Shown: in pieces, positions 37,712 through 46,101 of the stretch
Layout of the letters: each line of letters starts with the position of its first letter
Position numbering within the stretch: the stretch's first letter is position 1
NCBI GenBank assembly: GCA_963169765.1
Contig: CAUJEN010000192.1
Coordinates: forward strand, 62,001 to 126,000
From: QWHO01 sp021404945
GTDB lineage: Bacteria > Vulcanimicrobiota > Xenobia > Xenobiales > QWHO01
Direction of reading: 5' to 3'
DNA length: 64,000 nucleotides
Position numbers and translations under genes: made by a program
Notes under the pieces: model-generated
Database searches by the model: none
The model's input: the letters and a program-made list of their open reading frames with translations, nothing else
What the model was told of the DNA's origin: nothing

Positions 37712-39454
37712 ATGTCTACGGTTTCCTTGTTTCGCAGATGGCGTTCCCAGCGTTTTCAGGATCTGGTTGGCCAGGAAGCTGTCGTTCAGACACTGCGCAA
37801 TGTTCTGAGCAGCGGCTCCCCGGCTCGCGCGTATCTTTTCTGCGGCCCTCGAGGCACGGGGAAGACCAGTTCGGCACGCATTTTTGCCAAGGCTTTGAAC
37901 TGCGAGCGTGGGCCGAGTTTTGACCCCTGTAACGAATGCTCCCTCTGCCGGCAGATCACAGAGGGTTCATGTCTTGACGTGCTTGAGATCGACGCCGCGT
38001 CCCACACCCAGGTGGAAAAGATTCGAGATTTCATCGTCGACAAGGTGCATTTTTCTCCGGTCTCGGCTCGCTTTAAGGTGTACATCATCGACGAGGTCCA
38101 CAAGCTCAGCGGGGCGTCCTTCAATGCCCTGCTCAAGACCCTGGAAGAGCCACCCTCGCACGTCGTTTTCATTCTGGCTACCACGCACCCGCATGAGGTG
38201 CTTCCAACCATCCTGTCCCGCTGTCAACGTTACGATTTCCGAGCACTCCCGCTGGCTCAAATTCGCCAGCATGTTCTGGGCGTAGCCTCGGCTGAGGGAC
38301 TGAGCCTGGACGCGGATGCTGCCAACCTGGTGGCTCGGGCGGCCGACGGCTCACTTCGCGACGCTCTGGTCTTTCTTGAGCAGTGTGTGGCTTACGCTGG
38401 GAGCAGCGTATCGAGAGAGCAGGCTGAGTCGATCCTGGGCCTGGTCGGGATCGAGCAGATGGAGCATTTGACGCTGGCCCTGTCAACGGGAGGAGCCGGT
38501 CAGGCGCTCGATCTGCTGAGGGTGTTGGCCGAGCGGGGTCTGGATCTTAAGCGATTGCTCTGTTCCTTTCAAGATGTTCTGCGGACTTTGCTGTTGCTGC
38601 AGGCCGGGGCCCGCGATAGCATGCTCGAGCAACGGCTCGAGCACGAGCGCGACTCACTCGAGCGACTTGCGAGGAGCATCGGGCGTGGCCAGGTGATGGC
38701 CTGGTTGAGGCTCAGCCTCGAGATGGCCGAGCAAGCGCGGGAGTTTTCCGACCTTCTGATGCTGTGGGAGATTTACCTGGTCAGGATGGCCTGTCCTGAG
38801 CTCGATACAGGGATGGAGGCCCTGCTCGCCCGTGTCGACCGCTTGGAGCAGGGCGCACGTTCGACCGAGACGGGCCATTCGGTCGAGAGTCGTCCGTTGG
38901 AGCGGCCTGCAGCTGCGGTCGAGAGTCGTCCGGTGGAGCGGCCCGCAGCTGCGGTCGAGAGCCCAAAACTCGCGTCGGTCGAAAGTCGTTCTTTCGAGCA
39001 AGAGCTCCGGCCAGCGGCCCAGAATTCCTCCCCGGCGGTGCAGGGATCTGCTGCTTGCGTCTCGGAAAGCGCAGGGCTGGCGGCCCCTGCCGGCGACCTG
39101 CGTGAGATTAGAAATCAGCTGTTGCTAAGGGCCAAGAAGCTCGATCAAAGGTTGCACTCGGTGCTTGTCGAGGCTCGCGTGGTGGAGGTGGGGGAAAAGC
39201 TGGTGCTTGGTCTGTCCGAGCAGTTCTATCAGGGGTGGCACGGAGAGCAGATCAAGACCGGCGGGCCGATGCGCTCGGCTCTCGAACAGGTGGCTCGCGA
39301 GCTGGTGGGTCGTCCGGTCGTGGTGAGCAGCCTGCCCCAGACTCCCCAGCAAGGACGGCCGGGGCGAGCGAGCGAACCCGTCGACGAGCACGAGAGTTTC
39401 GTGCAGAGGGCTCGCCGGGTATTGCCCGGTGAGGTTTTGCCAGGAGAAGGTTGA
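37712..39454 (+). CDS. dnaX: DNA polymerase III subunit gamma/tau
   Basis: The ~580-residue clamp-loader ATPase has FQDLVGQEAVVQTLRNVL, Walker A GPRGTGKTS, a zinc module (LNCERG..CNECSLCRQI) and DEVHKLSGASFNALLKTLEE. After about residue 370 comes a low-complexity linker with a 36-bp tandem DNA repeat (38881-38916 and 38917-38952; unit VESRPLERPAAA), then a C-terminal domain that may bind the polymerase. I see no slippery A-run typical of programmed frameshifting. The start is ATG 37712 with a weak ribosome-binding site. Confidence 0.95.
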   Translation: MSTVSLFRRWRSQRFQDLVGQEAVVQTLRNVLSSGSPARAYLFCGPRGTGKTSSARIFAKALNCERGPSFDPCNECSLCRQITEGSCLDVLEIDAASHTQVEKIRDFIVDKVHFSPVSARFKVYIIDEVHKLSGASFNALLKTLEEPPSHVVFILATTHPHEVLPTILSRCQRYDFRALPLAQIRQHVLGVASAEGLSLDADAANLVARAADGSLRDALVFLEQCVAYAGSSVSREQAESILGLVGIEQMEHLTLALSTGGAGQALDLLRVLAERGLDLKRLLCSFQDVLRTLLLLQAGARDSMLEQRLEHERDSLERLARSIGRGQVMAWLRLSLEMAEQAREFSDLLMLWEIYLVRMACPELDTGMEALLARVDRLEQGARSTETGHSVESRPLERPAAAVESRPVERPAAAVESPKLASVESRSFEQELRPAAQNSSPAVQGSAACVSESAGLAAPAGDLREIRNQLLLRAKKLDQRLHSVLVEARVVEVGEKLVLGLSEQFYQGWHGEQIKTGGPMRSALEQVARELVGRPVVVSSLPQTPQQGRPGRASEPVDEHESFVQRARRVLPGEVLPGEG

Positions 39455-39465
39455 GGTGGATGGAG

Positions 39466-39840
39466 ATGATCTCACGCAAGGTTCTGGTCGTGGACGACGA
39501 CGAGCATATCCTGCGTTCGTTGGCGCAATACCTCGAGCTGGAGGAGTTCTCGGTCAAGACCGCCTCCGGTGGCGCTGAGGCCCTGGCGCTGGTCGAATCG
39601 GAGCGACCCGACCTGGTGGTTCTGGACGTGATGATGCCGGAGATGGATGGTTTCGAGGTGCTCGAGAATCTGCGCCGCAAGCCGGAGACCGAGAAGCTTC
39701 CGGTGATCATGCTGACGGCGCGCGATCAGCATGGGGATGTTCTCAAGGGCTATCAGATGGGGGTCAGCTCTTACATGGTGAAGCCGTTCAATCTCGATGA
39801 ACTGGTGGAAGTGATCAACCAGGTCTTCGCCGAGGCCTGA
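39466..39840 (+). CDS. Single-domain response regulator (CheY-like)
   Basis: The ~124-residue receiver has acidic pocket VVDDDEH, phosphoacceptor Asp in LVVLDVMMPEMDG, Thr in MLTARDQ and Lys in MVKPF; no output domain. The ATG 39466 has GAGGTGG 6 nt upstream; TTG 39451, overlapping the dnaX stop, and ATG 39460 are alternatives. It sits between dnaX and ybaB, which are normally adjacent, so it is an insertion in a conserved recombination/replication operon. No histidine kinase is in the window. Confidence 0.9.
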   Translation: MISRKVLVVDDDEHILRSLAQYLELEEFSVKTASGGAEALALVESERPDLVVLDVMMPEMDGFEVLENLRRKPETEKLPVIMLTARDQHGDVLKGYQMGVSSYMVKPFNLDELVEVINQVFAEA

Positions 39841-39853
39841 GAGGGAGTTACTG

Positions 39854-40183
39854 ATGCAAAGACAGATCATGAAGAAGATGCAGAAGATGCAGGCCAAGCT
39901 GCAAAACTCGATGGGTCAGATGCAGCAGGTGCAGGATGAGCTCGAGAAATCCGAAGTCGAGGGAAGCGCCGGTCAGGGAATGGTGACCGTGCGGGTCAAC
40001 GGCCAGCAGCAGATCCTTTCGGTGAAGATCAAGAAGGAAGCGGTCGACCCGGATGATGTGGAAATGCTGGAAGATCTGGTCTTCGCCGCAGTCAAGGACG
40101 CGCTTGACAGGGCGCGTGCTCTTTCTCAGGATAAGATGGCCCAGCTTACGGCCGGTCTGCCTCTTCCTCCGGGACTTTTCTAG
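39854..40183 (+). CDS. ybaB: Nucleoid-associated protein YbaB/EbfC
   Basis: The 109-residue protein has the YbaB pattern: N-terminal Met/Lys/Gln-rich helix (KKMQKMQAKLQNSMGQMQQV), VEGSAGQGMVTVRVNGQQQI and a C-terminal LPLPPGLF. Members bind DNA as dimers and are encoded with dnaX and recR in most bacteria. The GAGGGAG site lies before ATG 39854; recR starts 6 nt after its stop. Confidence 0.95.
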   Translation: MQRQIMKKMQKMQAKLQNSMGQMQQVQDELEKSEVEGSAGQGMVTVRVNGQQQILSVKIKKEAVDPDDVEMLEDLVFAAVKDALDRARALSQDKMAQLTAGLPLPPGLF

Positions 40184-40189
40184 GCCAGA

Positions 40190-40795
40190 GTGTACGAATA
40201 CCCCGAGCCAATTGAGCGTCTGGTGGAGGCCCTGCTGAAGTTACCGACCGTGGGGCCGAAAACGGCCAGTCGTCTGGCCTTTCACCTGCTCAAGGCTCCC
40301 CTGGAGGATGTCGAAGACCTGTCCCGAGCTCTGAACGAGTTGCGCTCCAGGATGCGCTCTTGTGAGCGTTGCGGGAACTACTCCGACCAGCCCGAGTGCT
40401 CAGTCTGTCGGGACCCGCGGCGGGACCCGGCCCTGCTTTGCGTGGTCGGAGAGGCGCGGGACATAGCCGCCCTCGAGCGGACTGGAGAATTTCGTGGTCG
40501 CTATCACGTTCTGGGCGGGTTGATCTCACCGATGGACGGGATCGGCCCCGATCAACTGGCTATCACTTCTCTGTTCGAGCGTCTGGAAACTGAGCCCCTG
40601 GAGGAGCTGATCCTGGCCACCAATCCCACCGTTTCGGGTGAGGCCACAGCTCTGTACCTTCAGCGGTTACTGGTAGCTCGGCCGCAACTGAAGGTGACTC
40701 GCCTGGCGCAGGGGCTCCCCATGGGAGCCGACCTGGAGTACGCCGATGAGCTGACCCTGGGAAGAGCCCTGCAGGGCCGGTCCCGGATTTCCTGA
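40190..40795 (+). CDS. recR: Recombination protein RecR
   Basis: The 201-residue protein has the helix-hairpin-helix (LLKLPTVGPKTASRLAFHLL), a C4 zinc finger (CERCGNYSDQPECSVC) and the Toprim region (LCVVGEARDIAALERTG, YHVLGGLISPMDGIGPD), ending in a conserved TLGRALQGR. It acts with RecO/RecF in single-strand gap repair. The start is GTG 40190. It is the last gene of the rightward origin-proximal block and converges with the TPR gene. Confidence 0.96.
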   Translation: MYEYPEPIERLVEALLKLPTVGPKTASRLAFHLLKAPLEDVEDLSRALNELRSRMRSCERCGNYSDQPECSVCRDPRRDPALLCVVGEARDIAALERTGEFRGRYHVLGGLISPMDGIGPDQLAITSLFERLETEPLEELILATNPTVSGEATALYLQRLLVARPQLKVTRLAQGLPMGADLEYADELTLGRALQGRSRIS

Positions 40796-40801
40796 GAAGG
40801 C

Positions 40802-41683
40802 CTACCTGGTCCCGCTGCCCGCGGACTGTTCTTTCGCCTTCTTGATCTTGATGGCGACGTACTGGCTGTCGGGGTGGATCTTTTTGGCCTGCTCGTACGC
40901 TGCTATCGCCTCAGGATACCGGTTTACCTTCATGTAGCAGTCGCCTAGCAAGCAGGCTGAGTCGTAGCCCATGGTGATGCCATTCGGGTCGAGCTCGAGT
41001 GCCTTGATCAGGTGCGCGATGGCCTGGTCGTAGCTCTGCAGGTCGAAGTGACTCGATCCGGTGTAGTAGTAGCCGTCCGGATAGGTGGGTAACTCGGCGT
41101 TGATGCGCTGGAACAGCTGCAGGGCGTCTGCGGCCTTCTTTTCGTCGACCAGTAGAATGTTGCCCAGCTGCTCCATGGCCATGGTGTCGTGTGGATTGAG
41201 GCGCAGAGCCTTGATGAAGTAGCCCTTGGCGCGAGGCATCATGCGCTTTTGGAAGTAGACCAGCCCCATCCCGCAGTGGGCCATCGCCTGGTTGGGATCG
41301 TCCTTCAGAGCTTGTTTGAATTCGCTGAGGGCTTCTTCCAGCACGTTCGGCATCAACCGCCCACGGAGGAAGTAGGCCATTCCCAGGTGAGCCTGGAGCA
41401 CCGGGCTGTCTCCACCCGAGACGGCACGCTGCTCGATCTTGTTGATGACCCCGTTGATGTCACGCTTGTGAAAATAGGAGTCCAGATAGAAGGCCATGGC
41501 CATTGTGTTTTGAGGGTCCTGGTCGAGCACCGCCTCGAATCCAGTGATCGCGGCATCCCAATTCTGGGCAAAGAACGAGGCCATCGGACCTTCCATGGCC
41601 GGGTTGCCGTTCTCAGCGAAAGCGGGGCGAAGCATGCTGGTCAGCACCAGGCTTACCAGCAATAGATATGCAAAAGACCTCAC
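40802..41683 (-). CDS. Exported TPR-repeat protein
   Basis: The 293-residue protein starts at GTG 41683 with a signal peptide (FAYLLLVSLVLTSMLRPAFA, cleavage expected after AFA). The rest is a run of TPR units (LQAHLGMAYFLRGRLMP, AHCGMGLVYFQKRMMPRAKG, AIAAYEQAKKIHPDSQYVA). It should act in the periplasm. It is downstream of and on the same strand as the ABC importer genes but separated by 80 bp, so a functional link is uncertain. Confidence 0.8.
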   Translation of the reverse strand: MRSFAYLLLVSLVLTSMLRPAFAENGNPAMEGPMASFFAQNWDAAITGFEAVLDQDPQNTMAMAFYLDSYFHKRDINGVINKIEQRAVSGGDSPVLQAHLGMAYFLRGRLMPNVLEEALSEFKQALKDDPNQAMAHCGMGLVYFQKRMMPRAKGYFIKALRLNPHDTMAMEQLGNILLVDEKKAADALQLFQRINAELPTYPDGYYYTGSSHFDLQSYDQAIAHLIKALELDPNGITMGYDSACLLGDCYMKVNRYPEAIAAYEQAKKIHPDSQYVAIKIKKAKEQSAGSGTR

Positions 41684-41765
41684 GGTATCACAACTCCAGG
41701 GCTAAATTGAACGCCGACCTTCGGGCCAGCGATCCAGCACAGCGACAGATTCTGCTCGCGGGATC

Positions 41766-42620
41766 CTAACCCTTTACTGCCCCCTGAGTCAAACCCTGGA
41801 CCAGGAATCGTTGCAAGCCCAGGAAGAGCAACAGAATGGGCAGGGAGCCAAGCATGGAGGCGGCCGCAAAGAGGGTCCAGTTGGTCGAGAAGTTGCCTGA
41901 AACAAAGCCCTGCATCCCCACCGCCAGGGTGTAGCGCTGCTCGTCGAACAGGAGAACCGAGGGGAAGATGAAGTCCGAGTAGGGAGCGATGAAGTTGAAC
42001 ACGGCCACGACCGTCAGGACCGGTCCCAGGAGTGGCAACACGACGAGTAAGAACGTTTGCGTAGGGGTAGCTCCATCGATGCAAGCGGCCTCCTCCAACT
42101 CGCGCGGCAGTGAATCGACATAGCCCTTGATCATCCACGAGTTGAAGGGGATTCCGGCTCCGATATAGACAAGCGAAAGCCCCAGCAGGCTGTTGAGGCC
42201 GATCCAGCCTCCCGTCGCTGCACCCATCGACTGGAGCAGGCGAAAGACCGCCACCATGCTCATGGCGGCCGGGAACATCTGCAGCAAGATCATGACCAGC
42301 AACCCGTTTTTTCGACCGTGAAAGCGAAAGCGTGAGAAGGCATAACCGGCCAGGGTGGTTACCACCAGGGCCACGGTGGTTGAGAAGAGCGAGACCAGCA
42401 GCGTGTTGCCCATCCATTCCAGGAATGGCGTCTGAGTCAACAAAGCGTGGTAGTTGGACAGTGTCCACTCGCCGGGGGGCGGTACAAGGTTGCGCGATAC
42501 CAGGGTGGCTTTGCGGTTGATGGAGGCGAACAACACCAGCATCGCGGGCATCAGCACGGCACCCAGCACGAGGGTCAGGGCGATCTGCCAGCTCCAGAGG
42601 TTGAGTCGGCTCGGTCGCAT
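41766..42620 (-). CDS. Carbohydrate ABC transporter permease, MalG type
   Basis: The ~284-residue protein has six membrane segments and the EAA loop (LPRELEEAACIDGATPTQTFLLVVLPLL) that contacts the ATPase. The true start is ATG 42620, overlapping the upstream permease stop (TGATG). C-terminal LVQGLTQGAVKG is typical of MalG-group permeases. It forms a heterodimer with the product of 42620-43510. No MalK-type ATPase gene is close, so a shared ATPase encoded elsewhere is expected. Confidence 0.92.
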   Translation of the reverse strand: MRPSRLNLWSWQIALTLVLGAVLMPAMLVLFASINRKATLVSRNLVPPPGEWTLSNYHALLTQTPFLEWMGNTLLVSLFSTTVALVVTTLAGYAFSRFRFHGRKNGLLVMILLQMFPAAMSMVAVFRLLQSMGAATGGWIGLNSLLGLSLVYIGAGIPFNSWMIKGYVDSLPRELEEAACIDGATPTQTFLLVVLPLLGPVLTVVAVFNFIAPYSDFIFPSVLLFDEQRYTLAVGMQGFVSGNFSTNWTLFAAASMLGSLPILLLFLGLQRFLVQGLTQGAVKG

Positions 42621-43510
42621 CAGGCGTCCTCGAAGGCGCCGGTCAGGCGGAAGTTCACTGCCGAGAGACCGGCCACGATCAAAAAGATAATGATGGCATA
42701 TGCGCACGCCATACCGTACTGGAAGAGCCCGAAGGCCAGCTTGTAGGAGTAAGTGATCAGGATGTCGGTGGCTCCAGCGGTGCTGCCCGAGACAGCCGGC
42801 CCGCCGTTGGTCAACAGGTAGATGGCGGTAAACTGGTTGAAGTTGAAGGCGAAGCTGGAGATCAAAACGGGAAGAAGAGCTGAGCGGAGCATCGGCAAGG
42901 TGATCTGGAAGAACTGGCGGGGTGCAGGGGCTCCATCCACCGAAGCCGACTCATAGAGCTCGCGGGGAATCGACTGCAGGGCACCCAGACAGACCGTCAT
43001 CATGAACGGAAATCCCAGCCAGACATTCACCACCAGAACCGAGATACGGGCCCAGAAAGGGTCGTCCAACCAGCGGATGTGCAGACCCAGAAGCACGTTG
43101 ATGGCCCCCTCGTTGGAGTTGAGCAAACCCTGCCACATGAGAACCGAGATGAAAGCCGGGATGGCCCAGGGCACGATGAAGAGGGTGCGGTAGAGGTTGC
43201 GAAAACGGATCTCCGGCATGTTGAGGCCCATGGCCAGGAAAAGGCCCAGGCCCAGGCTGAGAATGACCGACCCGCCCGCCCAGACCAGCGTCCAACTCAG
43301 CACTCTGGCGAATTCACGAATCTCTTCTCCAGTCAGGATCGTGACGAAATTGCGCAAGCCGACGAACCGGAAGTCGGAATAGTGGTAGAGCGAGAAGTTG
43401 GTGAAGGCCAGGTAGACCGAGTAGAGATTGGGCAACAGCGAGAGCAGGCTCATCAACAGGAGAGCCGGGGCGATGTAGGCGTAAGGGAGGAGAGTGCGGC
43501 GTTCGTTCAC
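42620..43510 (-). CDS. Carbohydrate ABC transporter permease, MalF/UgpA type
   Basis: The 296-residue protein has six membrane segments (PYAYIAPALLLMSLLSLLP first) and the EAA motif (IPRELYESASVDGAPAPRQFFQITLPML). A maltose/trehalose-type substrate is suggested by NEGAINVLLG and the LTNGGP loop, both common in MalF relatives. It begins 3 nt after the binding-protein gene and overlaps the MalG-type gene, so the three are one leftward operon. Confidence 0.92.
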   Translation of the reverse strand: MNERRTLLPYAYIAPALLLMSLLSLLPNLYSVYLAFTNFSLYHYSDFRFVGLRNFVTILTGEEIREFARVLSWTLVWAGGSVILSLGLGLFLAMGLNMPEIRFRNLYRTLFIVPWAIPAFISVLMWQGLLNSNEGAINVLLGLHIRWLDDPFWARISVLVVNVWLGFPFMMTVCLGALQSIPRELYESASVDGAPAPRQFFQITLPMLRSALLPVLISSFAFNFNQFTAIYLLTNGGPAVSGSTAGATDILITYSYKLAFGLFQYGMACAYAIIIFLIVAGLSAVNFRLTGAFEDA

Positions 43511-43513
43511 AGC

Positions 43514-44734
43514 TTACTCCATCATTTGCCGAATGCGCTTCTGGATGCGCTGCCGGGTGAGCGGCAGCTGAACGGAAGGCTGAACCTCGCCCTTGGTGAT
43601 CAGCTCAACGGTCTGCTTCATGTCCTCCCAGACCGCGCTGACGGCCGGATGGTTGGGCATGGGGATTCCGGCCTCCACGACGCGGGCAAAAGCCAGCAGA
43701 TCGGGGCCAACCCGGGCATCGCGACCGGCTTGCTCGAGTGCCAGCCGGTTGGCCGGGGGCCTGCCAGAGGCCAGCGCGATCTGCACCTGGGCCTCAGGAG
43801 TGGCCAGGAACTTGAGAAAATCGAGGGAGGTTTGACGGGCGACCGCGCGGTTGTTGAGCATGACCCCTTCGACCGTTACCAGGCAAGGAGCCGGGGTCTC
43901 ACCCAGCCCCGGTACAGGCTCGATCACATAGGGGACGCCCGCCTGGCGCAGGTCTTTCAAAAACCAGGGACCGTTCACCGTCATGGCTGCCCGGCGCTCG
44001 AGGTAGAGACTGCGAGCCAGGTCGGTCGTGGCGTCGGAGGGCACCAGCCCTTCAGCTGTCAGTCGGCGTAAGAATTCTCCCGCCTGCTGGGCTCCCGAAT
44101 TGTCCAGTCCCAGGTCCTCGGGATTGAGCTGGCCGTCGCGGGTGCCGAACAGATAGGCTCCGTGGGCGGCGAAGATGGGCCACGTGAAGTAGAGGTCCTT
44201 GAGCTCCCAGTAGATCCCGTAGCGTCCAGGTTGGGCAGGCAAATCGCTGGCCAGGCGCGTCATTTCCTCGAGATTGGCCGGGCTTTGAGGTATCAGCTGG
44301 GGATTGCGGATGAGAGCCACGCACTGGGCCACCAGAGGAATAGCGTAAAGTTGGCCCTGGAAGGTCAGAGCCTCGATGGTGACCGGTAAGAACTCTTCCG
44401 AGTGGGGGAGCGCCTCGCCGGGGAGGGGCTCGAGCAGGCCTGCCGTTTTCAAGATTCCCACCCAGTCCTGGGGTCCGATCAAGAGATCAGGGCCCTGGCC
44501 GGCAGGAGCGGCGATGAGATACTTGTCTCGCAGGCGCTGGAAGGGCACCTTGACCACCCGTATTCTCTTGCCGGTCCGTGCCGAGAATTCGTTGGCCAGA
44601 CGGATCAAGGTGGGCAACTCGGACTCAAAGCCAGTCCACAGGATCCCTTCATCGGGACTGCGCTGGCTCTGACTGCACCCTGGCCAGGCGACCAGCAGGC
44701 AGGCAGCCAGCAGGATGAGCCGCAGGGCGCGCAT
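43514..44734 (-). CDS. Sugar-type extracellular solute-binding lipoprotein
   Basis: The ~406-residue protein starts at ATG 44734; the longer frame to 44800 adds an unconvincing leader. The signal peptide ends in a lipobox-like AWPGC, so it should be a lipoprotein. The mature part is a family-1 binding protein (GILWTGFESELPTLIRLANEF, AAMTVNGPWFL, PNHPAVSAVWEDMK), closest in pattern to maltose/maltodextrin proteins. It hands substrate to the two permeases immediately downstream. Confidence 0.88.
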   Translation of the reverse strand: MRALRLILLAACLLVAWPGCSQSQRSPDEGILWTGFESELPTLIRLANEFSARTGKRIRVVKVPFQRLRDKYLIAAPAGQGPDLLIGPQDWVGILKTAGLLEPLPGEALPHSEEFLPVTIEALTFQGQLYAIPLVAQCVALIRNPQLIPQSPANLEEMTRLASDLPAQPGRYGIYWELKDLYFTWPIFAAHGAYLFGTRDGQLNPEDLGLDNSGAQQAGEFLRRLTAEGLVPSDATTDLARSLYLERRAAMTVNGPWFLKDLRQAGVPYVIEPVPGLGETPAPCLVTVEGVMLNNRAVARQTSLDFLKFLATPEAQVQIALASGRPPANRLALEQAGRDARVGPDLLAFARVVEAGIPMPNHPAVSAVWEDMKQTVELITKGEVQPSVQLPLTRQRIQKRIRQMME

Positions 44735-44853
44735 GGCTGTGGGGTTTCCCGCATGCTGAAGGGGTTCCTTCCGCGGGCCAGGCAGAGGAATTTGGCTCAA
44801 GTTCCCAGAAGGCCAAGACCCGCGTCCTGATGCGATGCGAGGGAGGTTTCGAG

Positions 44854-46095
44854 GTGGCGTTTTCGCCTCAGGTCCTGGGTCAGGCCGAAGTTGTATTGCT
44901 GCAGGGGATGGAGCATGCGGCGGTGCTGGCTTACACTCCGGGCGAAACCCCGGTTACTCTCGCAGCCGTGCGCGGCAAAGAGGTTGAGGAGCTTCTCTGG
45001 TGCGCCCAGGAGATGAATCTTCCCCTGGTGGACGTGCCCCTGGAAGAAGTCAATCTCAGCCAGTTTCCCATCGATGAGGAGATTCCCGAGCCCGCCTACC
45101 GGGTGGTCGCTCAGTGTCTGGCTCTGGTCCAGCGAGCTCGGCCGGGTCCAACTCCGGTGCGTTTGCTTCGCTCTGTGGGCAAACTGCCCACCGGCCTCAG
45201 GAAACGCCTGGCCTGCAAGGCCGGCGAAGTGCTCGGGCAACTCGAGGTCGCTCGCGTCGCCCTTCAGGTCGGCTCAGATTCAGATTCAGCGGAGTTACGC
45301 GAGGCCATGCTCAAGCTCGCTCTTCGGCTCGAGCTGGAGCTGGGGATCATCTTGTCGGATATTTCCCTGAGAGTTCTGCCCGAATTGACCGAGGGGCAGT
45401 TTCGGCTGGCTCTTAGAGACGTGGTGGTTTCTCAAGGCCAGTTCGACATTCAGAATCTCGACTCGCTTTTGCGCGATATTGCTCGGGCCGTTGAGCAGAA
45501 CGCGTGGCGCTTGCTTGGATATCGTGAAACCGAAGCTCTGCTCGATAATCTGCGCAAGACCCACTCCGGATTGGTCAAGGAGCTTTTTCCCCAGCGTTTC
45601 TCCCTCACCTCCTTGCGAGTGATCCTGCGAAATTTGCTCAGGGAAGGAATTTCAATTCGCGACCTGGCTTCCATTCTGGAGGCTCTGGTCGAGTTCCGCG
45701 GTCACTCGCAGGACCCCGATCAGCTCACCGAGTTCGTGCGCTCCAGCTTCTCGCATTTCTTGTGCGCCAAATTCAGTGACGATGAGGGGGTGCTGCACGC
45801 TCTCATTCTCGAGCCGAGCGCCGAGCGCTCGGTCCTGGCCGGCCTGCGCGAGTCGAGCTCGGCACTCTGGCTGGACCTGGACCTTGATACCAGCCTGAAG
45901 ATTCTCACTTCCGTTTCTCGAGGTTTGCAGCGTGCCGGTGAAATTGGTGTGCCTGTCGTTGTTTTGTGCTCACCGAGACCTCGGCGATTCCTTCGTCGGC
46001 TGATTGAGCCGTCTTTCCCCATGGTCGCCGTCCTGGCCTACAGCGAGGTCGCTCCTCTGGCTGAAGTCCGCACCTTCGGGCTGATCGGGACCTAG
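44854..46095 (+). CDS. Orphan soluble fusion of FlhB-C-like and FlhA-C-like domains
   Basis: The ~413-residue protein has no membrane segment. Residues ~18-95 (AAVLAYTPGETPVTLAAVRG, AQEMNLPLVDVPLEEVNL, IPEPAYRVVAQCLALV) follow the FlhB/EscU/YlqH cytoplasmic domain after the NPTH site. Residues ~147-413 follow the FlhA/InvA cytoplasmic domain: ILSDISLRVLPELTEGQFRL, then LRVILRNLLREGISIRDLAS, ending MVAVLAYSEVAPLAEVRTFG. In type III export systems these two domains form the substrate-receiving export gate. The NPTH autocleavage motif is missing. GTG 44854 is chosen because GGGAGG lies 7 nt upstream. No other export genes are nearby; a membrane protein follows after 6 nt. Confidence 0.8.
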   Translation: MAFSPQVLGQAEVVLLQGMEHAAVLAYTPGETPVTLAAVRGKEVEELLWCAQEMNLPLVDVPLEEVNLSQFPIDEEIPEPAYRVVAQCLALVQRARPGPTPVRLLRSVGKLPTGLRKRLACKAGEVLGQLEVARVALQVGSDSDSAELREAMLKLALRLELELGIILSDISLRVLPELTEGQFRLALRDVVVSQGQFDIQNLDSLLRDIARAVEQNAWRLLGYRETEALLDNLRKTHSGLVKELFPQRFSLTSLRVILRNLLREGISIRDLASILEALVEFRGHSQDPDQLTEFVRSSFSHFLCAKFSDDEGVLHALILEPSAERSVLAGLRESSSALWLDLDLDTSLKILTSVSRGLQRAGEIGVPVVVLCSPRPRRFLRRLIEPSFPMVAVLAYSEVAPLAEVRTFGLIGT

Positions 46096-46101
46096 ACGGC
46101 C

